NCBI GenBank assembly: GCA_022572485.1
Contig: JACZVU010000090.1
Span: 1 to 10,116, forward strand
Direction: 5' to 3'
Length of the DNA: 10,116 nt
Origin: Myxococcales bacterium
Lineage (GTDB): Bacteria; Myxococcota_A; UBA9160; SMWR01
The stretch's first letter is position 1; every line of letters starts with the position of its first letter. The notes beneath the pieces are model-generated. The model was not told the DNA's origin, did no database searches, and saw only the letters and a list, made by a program, of their open reading frames with translations. Below, in pieces: positions 7,328 through 10,116 of the stretch. The position numbers and the translations under genes are program-made.

Positions 7328-7576
7328 CTAGGGTTCCTCGACGCTGACGATCTCGAAATCTTCGATCACGGGATTTGAGAGGAGTTTCTTGCAGAGCTCG
7401 GCGAGCAATTCCTGTGCTGCTGCCACATCGCAAGCGTCGAGTTCCAACTCGAAGAGTTTGCCCTGGCGCACACTCTGGATCGCCTCGTAACCGAGCGAGA
7501 CACTCGCGCTCTGGATCGCCTTGCCCTGGGGATCGAGCACGTCGGGCTTCAGCGTGACGTGAACGAGTGCCTTCAC
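7328..7576 (-). CDS. purS: PurS subunit of phosphoribosylformylglycinamidine synthase
   Basis: 82 aa, standard for PurS, starting at a GTG whose GTGA overlaps the purB stop. The sequence follows the family throughout: VTLKPDVLDPQGKAIQSA (7-24), LGYEAIQSVRQGKLFELEL (28-46) and a C-terminal LLSNPVIEDFEI (65-76). PurS is a small cytoplasmic protein, usually dimeric, that joins PurQ and the short PurL to form the enzyme making FGAM from FGAR with ATP and glutamine (step 4 of purine synthesis). Its presence implies a short PurL and a separate PurQ elsewhere in the genome. In many genomes purQ follows purS directly; here the cluster ends with a hairpin and convergent genes instead. Confidence 0.93.
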   Translation of the reverse strand: MKALVHVTLKPDVLDPQGKAIQSASVSLGYEAIQSVRQGKLFELELDACDVAAAQELLAELCKKLLSNPVIEDFEIVSVEEP

Positions 7577-8901
7577 GATTGAGAGGCCTCGGAAGATGGT
7601 TCATCGCAACGCTCGAACGTCCGCTCGAAGATCGCATCGATATGCCGCAGCGACTGTTCGAGGCTGAACGCGCGATCGATCTCTTCTTTGGAAAGTGTCT
7701 CGGTGATGGCTGGATCGGCGAGTACCCGGTCGCGGTAATCGCCGCCCTTGTCCCACGTATCCATCGCGTGTCGCTGCACCAACGCGTAGGCCGCTTCACG
7801 AGACAGACCCTTCTGGGTGAGCTCCAGCAGCAGCGCTCCGCTGAAAGCGAGTCCGCGGGTCAAATCGAGGTTCGTACGCATCTGCTCCTCGTTGACGACG
7901 AGCGTCTCCACCAGGCCAGCGAGGCGGTTCAACATGAAGTCGAGAGTCGCCGTGGCGTCCGGAAAGACGATTCGCTCGACGGAAGAGTTGCTGATGTCGC
8001 GCTCGTGCCAGAGCGCCCCATTTTCCAGTGCGGCCACCGCGTAGCCTCGCATGACCCGAGCAAGGCCCGCAACATTTTCGAATCGCCATGGATTGCGCTT
8101 GTGGGGCATTGCGGAAGACCCTTTCTGACCCGCGGCGAACTCCTCTTCCACCTCGCGAACTTCCGTGCGGGCAAGGTGCCGAAATTCAACCGCAAACTTT
8201 TCCAGGCTGGCGGCGATCAGTGCCAGCACGCAGATGAAGGCCGCGTGGCGGTCGCGCTGAACGATCTGGGTCGCGGCCGGCTCGAAACCGATTCCGAGGC
8301 GCGCACAGACCTCCTCTTCGAGATCGGGCGGTAGGTGGGCGAAGGTGCCGACGGCTCCCGAAATCTTGCCCACCGCAGCCTCTGCGAGAGCGACCTTCAA
8401 ACGATCGCGGTTTCGGCACATCTCCGCGTAGAAAACCAGAAGCTTGAGGCCAAAGGTCATGGGCTCGGCGTGGACTCCGTGGGTGCGGCCCACGCAGGGC
8501 GTGTGGCGGAACTCGAGAGCGCGGGCGCGTAGCACCTTGCAGAGCCGATCGACGCCGGCCAGCAGCAAGCTCCCCGCGTCGCGAATCTGCAACGCCATCC
8601 CGGTATCGATCACATCGCTCGACGTCATGCCGAAGTGGACCCATCGCGATGCGGGGCCCAGCGTCTCTCCGACAGCGGTCAAGAACGAGATCACATCGTG
8701 GCGCACCTCGCGCTCGATTTCATCGATTCGCGCGATATCGAAAGACGCCTCGCTCGCGATTGTCTGGAAGGCATCCCGCGGAATCAGGCCGCGCTCACAC
8801 TGGGCCTCGCAGACTGCAATTTCAACCTGCAACCAACGGCGGTATTTGCCCTCGTCGGTCCAGATCTTCTTCATTTCGGGACGGGTATAACGTTCGATCA
8901 C
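7573..8901 (-). CDS. purB: Adenylosuccinate lyase
   Basis: 442 aa from a GTG at 8901, three bases after the cdsA stop; the beginning (IERYTRPEMKKIWTDEGKY) is the normal start of bacterial PurB, which fixes this start although no clear Shine-Dalgarno site is visible. It is a soluble homotetrameric enzyme of the fumarase/aspartase superfamily, releasing fumarate from SAICAR and from adenylosuccinate in purine synthesis. Signature GSSAMPHKRNP (261-271) carries the catalytic serine loop. H68 (RHDV), HFGMTSSDV (89-97) and H141 in GRTHGVHAEP, the general acid, are in place, as is NSSVERIVFPD (305-315). Length and motifs match the shorter PurB group found with purS. The stop overlaps the purS start, so the two are probably translated together. 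Confidence 0.97.
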   Translation of the reverse strand: MIERYTRPEMKKIWTDEGKYRRWLQVEIAVCEAQCERGLIPRDAFQTIASEASFDIARIDEIEREVRHDVISFLTAVGETLGPASRWVHFGMTSSDVIDTGMALQIRDAGSLLLAGVDRLCKVLRARALEFRHTPCVGRTHGVHAEPMTFGLKLLVFYAEMCRNRDRLKVALAEAAVGKISGAVGTFAHLPPDLEEEVCARLGIGFEPAATQIVQRDRHAAFICVLALIAASLEKFAVEFRHLARTEVREVEEEFAAGQKGSSAMPHKRNPWRFENVAGLARVMRGYAVAALENGALWHERDISNSSVERIVFPDATATLDFMLNRLAGLVETLVVNEEQMRTNLDLTRGLAFSGALLLELTQKGLSREAAYALVQRHAMDTWDKGGDYRDRVLADPAITETLSKEEIDRAFSLEQSLRHIDAIFERTFERCDEPSSEASQS

Positions 8902-8904
8902 GGT

Positions 8905-9891
8905 TCAGCTGGCCTTCAAGAAAATATAGAAGAGCATCGCGTAATACATGACGGGAATTGCGAGCAGGAACGAGTCGACCCGATCCAACACGCCGCCGGT
9001 GCCCGGGAGGAGATGTCCGGCGTCTTTGACCTCGGCATCGCGCTTGAGGAGCGACTCAATCAGATCCCCGATGATCCCGGCCGCAGACAACAACAAGGCT
9101 AGCACGCCCACCGCATACCAGGAGAGCGCAACCGACAGCTCCGGCCAGAGCAGGTCGAAACCGCCCTTGCAAACGACCGCTCCCAGGAGCCCGCCGATCA
9201 CCCCCGCCACCGCACCCTCGACGCTCTTACCCGGACTGATCGCCGGCGCCAGCTTGCGCCTTCCATAGGTGCGGCCACCGAAGTAAGCTGCAGCGTCACA
9301 CCAAACCACGACAAAAATCGTGAAAAACATCAGGAAGATACCGCAATCGGGCGTGATCCCGATCGACGCGGCGGTCGCTTCGCCGTAGCGAAAAGTGACG
9401 GCCGCGTAAAAATCGCGAAGTGAAATCGCGTGGCTCAACAACCAACCGACATAGAACACGCCGAAGAACGTTCCCGAAATGCTGGCCAGCGCTTCCGTGA
9501 TCTCCGCCTTGCCGAGCTGCGCAACCAGAACGACCAGGAGTGTGGCGGTCATCAAGAGGTTCGCATGGTAATCGGTCCCCACGTACTGAACGAGGCAGAG
9601 CGCCATCGCGGCCAACAGGCCGAAGCCGACCAGCGGGTGCGCACCCTTGTCTTCGATCAATCGATAGAACTCTCGCTGGCCGAGGAGGATCAGCGTCATG
9701 ACCGCTCCCAATAGCCAGAGGTTGCCCGCGATGACCACATAGCAGGCCGCGGGCAGCAGGACGGCCGCTGTCACGAGTCGACCGGGCAAATCGCTGTTGG
9801 GCCGGGCGGGCTCGCGCACGAATTCTGTGGGCGGTTGGGGTCGAACCGGTTGCGACGGAACCGACGGGCCTGCCGGAGTGGAGTCACTCAC
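8905..9891 (-). CDS. cdsA: Phosphatidate cytidylyltransferase (CDP-diglyceride synthase)
   Basis: 328 aa from the GTG at 9891 whose GTGA overlaps the dut stop; the frame is open to 9975, but that extension is a low-complexity Arg-rich run inside dut. The enzyme makes CDP-diacylglycerol from phosphatidic acid and CTP in the inner membrane, the branch point of phospholipid synthesis. Residues 1-35 are a Pro-rich polar leader, then about eight hydrophobic segments follow between 38 and 325. Conserved blocks are [17 protein letters not shown] (199-215) with SPGKSVEG (219-226), and the CTP-transferase signature 280-306: S280, K283, R284, K289, D290, GG at 299-300, D303, R304, D306. The His usually found before the GG pair is T298 here (PGTGG). 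The gene is flanked by dut and purB with overlap or a 3-bp gap, so it belongs to one operon. Confidence 0.95.
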   Translation of the reverse strand: MSDSTPAGPSVPSQPVRPQPPTEFVREPARPNSDLPGRLVTAAVLLPAACYVVIAGNLWLLGAVMTLILLGQREFYRLIEDKGAHPLVGFGLLAAMALCLVQYVGTDYHANLLMTATLLVVLVAQLGKAEITEALASISGTFFGVFYVGWLLSHAISLRDFYAAVTFRYGEATAASIGITPDCGIFLMFFTIFVVVWCDAAAYFGGRTYGRRKLAPAISPGKSVEGAVAGVIGGLLGAVVCKGGFDLLWPELSVALSWYAVGVLALLLSAAGIIGDLIESLLKRDAEVKDAGHLLPGTGGVLDRVDSFLLAIPVMYYAMLFYIFLKAS

Positions 9892-10116
9892 GATTCGGAT
9901 CCACGCGCGTCGCGATCGCTGTGACCAAAGCCGCGCTCGCCGCGGTCGGTCGGTTCGAGTTGGTCGCATTCGCAAAACTCGACGCTCACGACCGGAGCGA
10001 TCACGAGCTGTGCAATCCGATCGCCCCGGCGGATCGAGTAAGGCTTCTCACCGGCATTCAAGAGAATCACCCTCAACTCACCACGATAGTCCGAGTCGAT
10101 GGTACCAGGTGCATTC
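9888..10116 (-). CDS. dut: Deoxyuridine 5'-triphosphate nucleotidohydrolase (dUTPase), 5' part outside window
   Basis: The last 75 residues and the stop of a trimeric dUTPase; the frame is open to the right edge and the start lies outside. Visible are motif 3 ([12 protein letters not shown], with the substrate-binding Asp and Tyr), motif 4 (GDRIAQLVI) and motif 5 near the C-terminus ([10 protein letters not shown]), the flexible arm that closes over the substrate. The usual Ser/Thr-Gly after GFGH is Ser-Asp, and a short polar tail (RDARGSES) follows. The enzyme hydrolyses dUTP to dUMP and pyrophosphate, keeping uracil out of DNA and feeding dTMP synthesis. The TGA overlaps the cdsA GTG start. 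A TTG at 10076 is not the start, since conserved motif 3 lies upstream of it. Confidence 0.95.
   Translation of the reverse strand, partial: NAPGTIDSDYRGELRVILLNAGEKPYSIRRGDRIAQLVIAPVVSVEFCECDQLEPTDRGERGFGHSDRDARGSES

Noticed and set aside
7567..8334. 255-aa open frame on the plus strand
   Set aside because: Antisense to purB, a certain gene.
9892..9975. Upstream extension of cdsA to 9975
   Set aside because: The added 28 residues are Arg-rich and lie over dUTPase motif 5; the GTG overlapping the dut stop fits the pattern of this operon.

Overview
The window is GC-rich bacterial DNA, densely packed, with many non-ATG starts and 4-bp start/stop overlaps. The gene content (a MoxR/DUF58/Bat von Willebrand cluster, an exosortase H-type pair, separate purS and purB, a DUF3127 protein) fits a Gram-negative lineage of the former Deltaproteobacteria or a relative such as Myxococcota or Binatota. 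That placement is inference from gene families; there is no rRNA or marker here to settle it.

Left half, minus strand (about 5596 down to 1): a Bat-type operon read leftwards. In order: MoxR AAA+ ATPase, DUF58 protein, a signal-peptide-bearing BatD/DUF4381-like membrane protein, BatA-like VWA protein, and a BatB-like VWA protein fused in frame to TPR repeats. The last gene starts at a GTG at 1631 and is still open at base 1. The MoxR and DUF58 genes are 6 bp apart, and all later junctions overlap. The likely role is a membrane-anchored VWA complex assembled or remodelled by the MoxR ATPase, as proposed for Bacteroides and Leptospira Bat operons.

Middle: a small DUF3127 (OB-fold-like) gene on the minus strand (5749-6123) stands divergent from an exosortase H-like gene (+, about 6182-6730). 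The latter overlaps a small membrane protein gene (+, 6702-7166) that looks like the usual XrtH partner. The 58 bp between the divergent genes hold a very good extended -10 element facing right. A 161-bp convergent intergenic region (7167-7327) follows, with two strong hairpins and a 16-bp direct repeat.

Right part, minus strand (10116 down to 7328): dut (3' part only), cdsA, purB and purS, read leftwards as one tightly coupled housekeeping cluster: dUTP hydrolysis, CDP-diacylglycerol synthesis and two purine biosynthesis steps.

Nothing in the window is plainly a new defence or mobile system. The best leads are the DUF3127 protein with two SSB-tip-like acidic motifs, the BatB-TPR fusion with a signal-peptide-like segment at the join, the exosortase pair without a visible substrate, and its possible leaderless GTG start. 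No tRNA, rRNA, CRISPR array, insertion sequence or integrase was seen.
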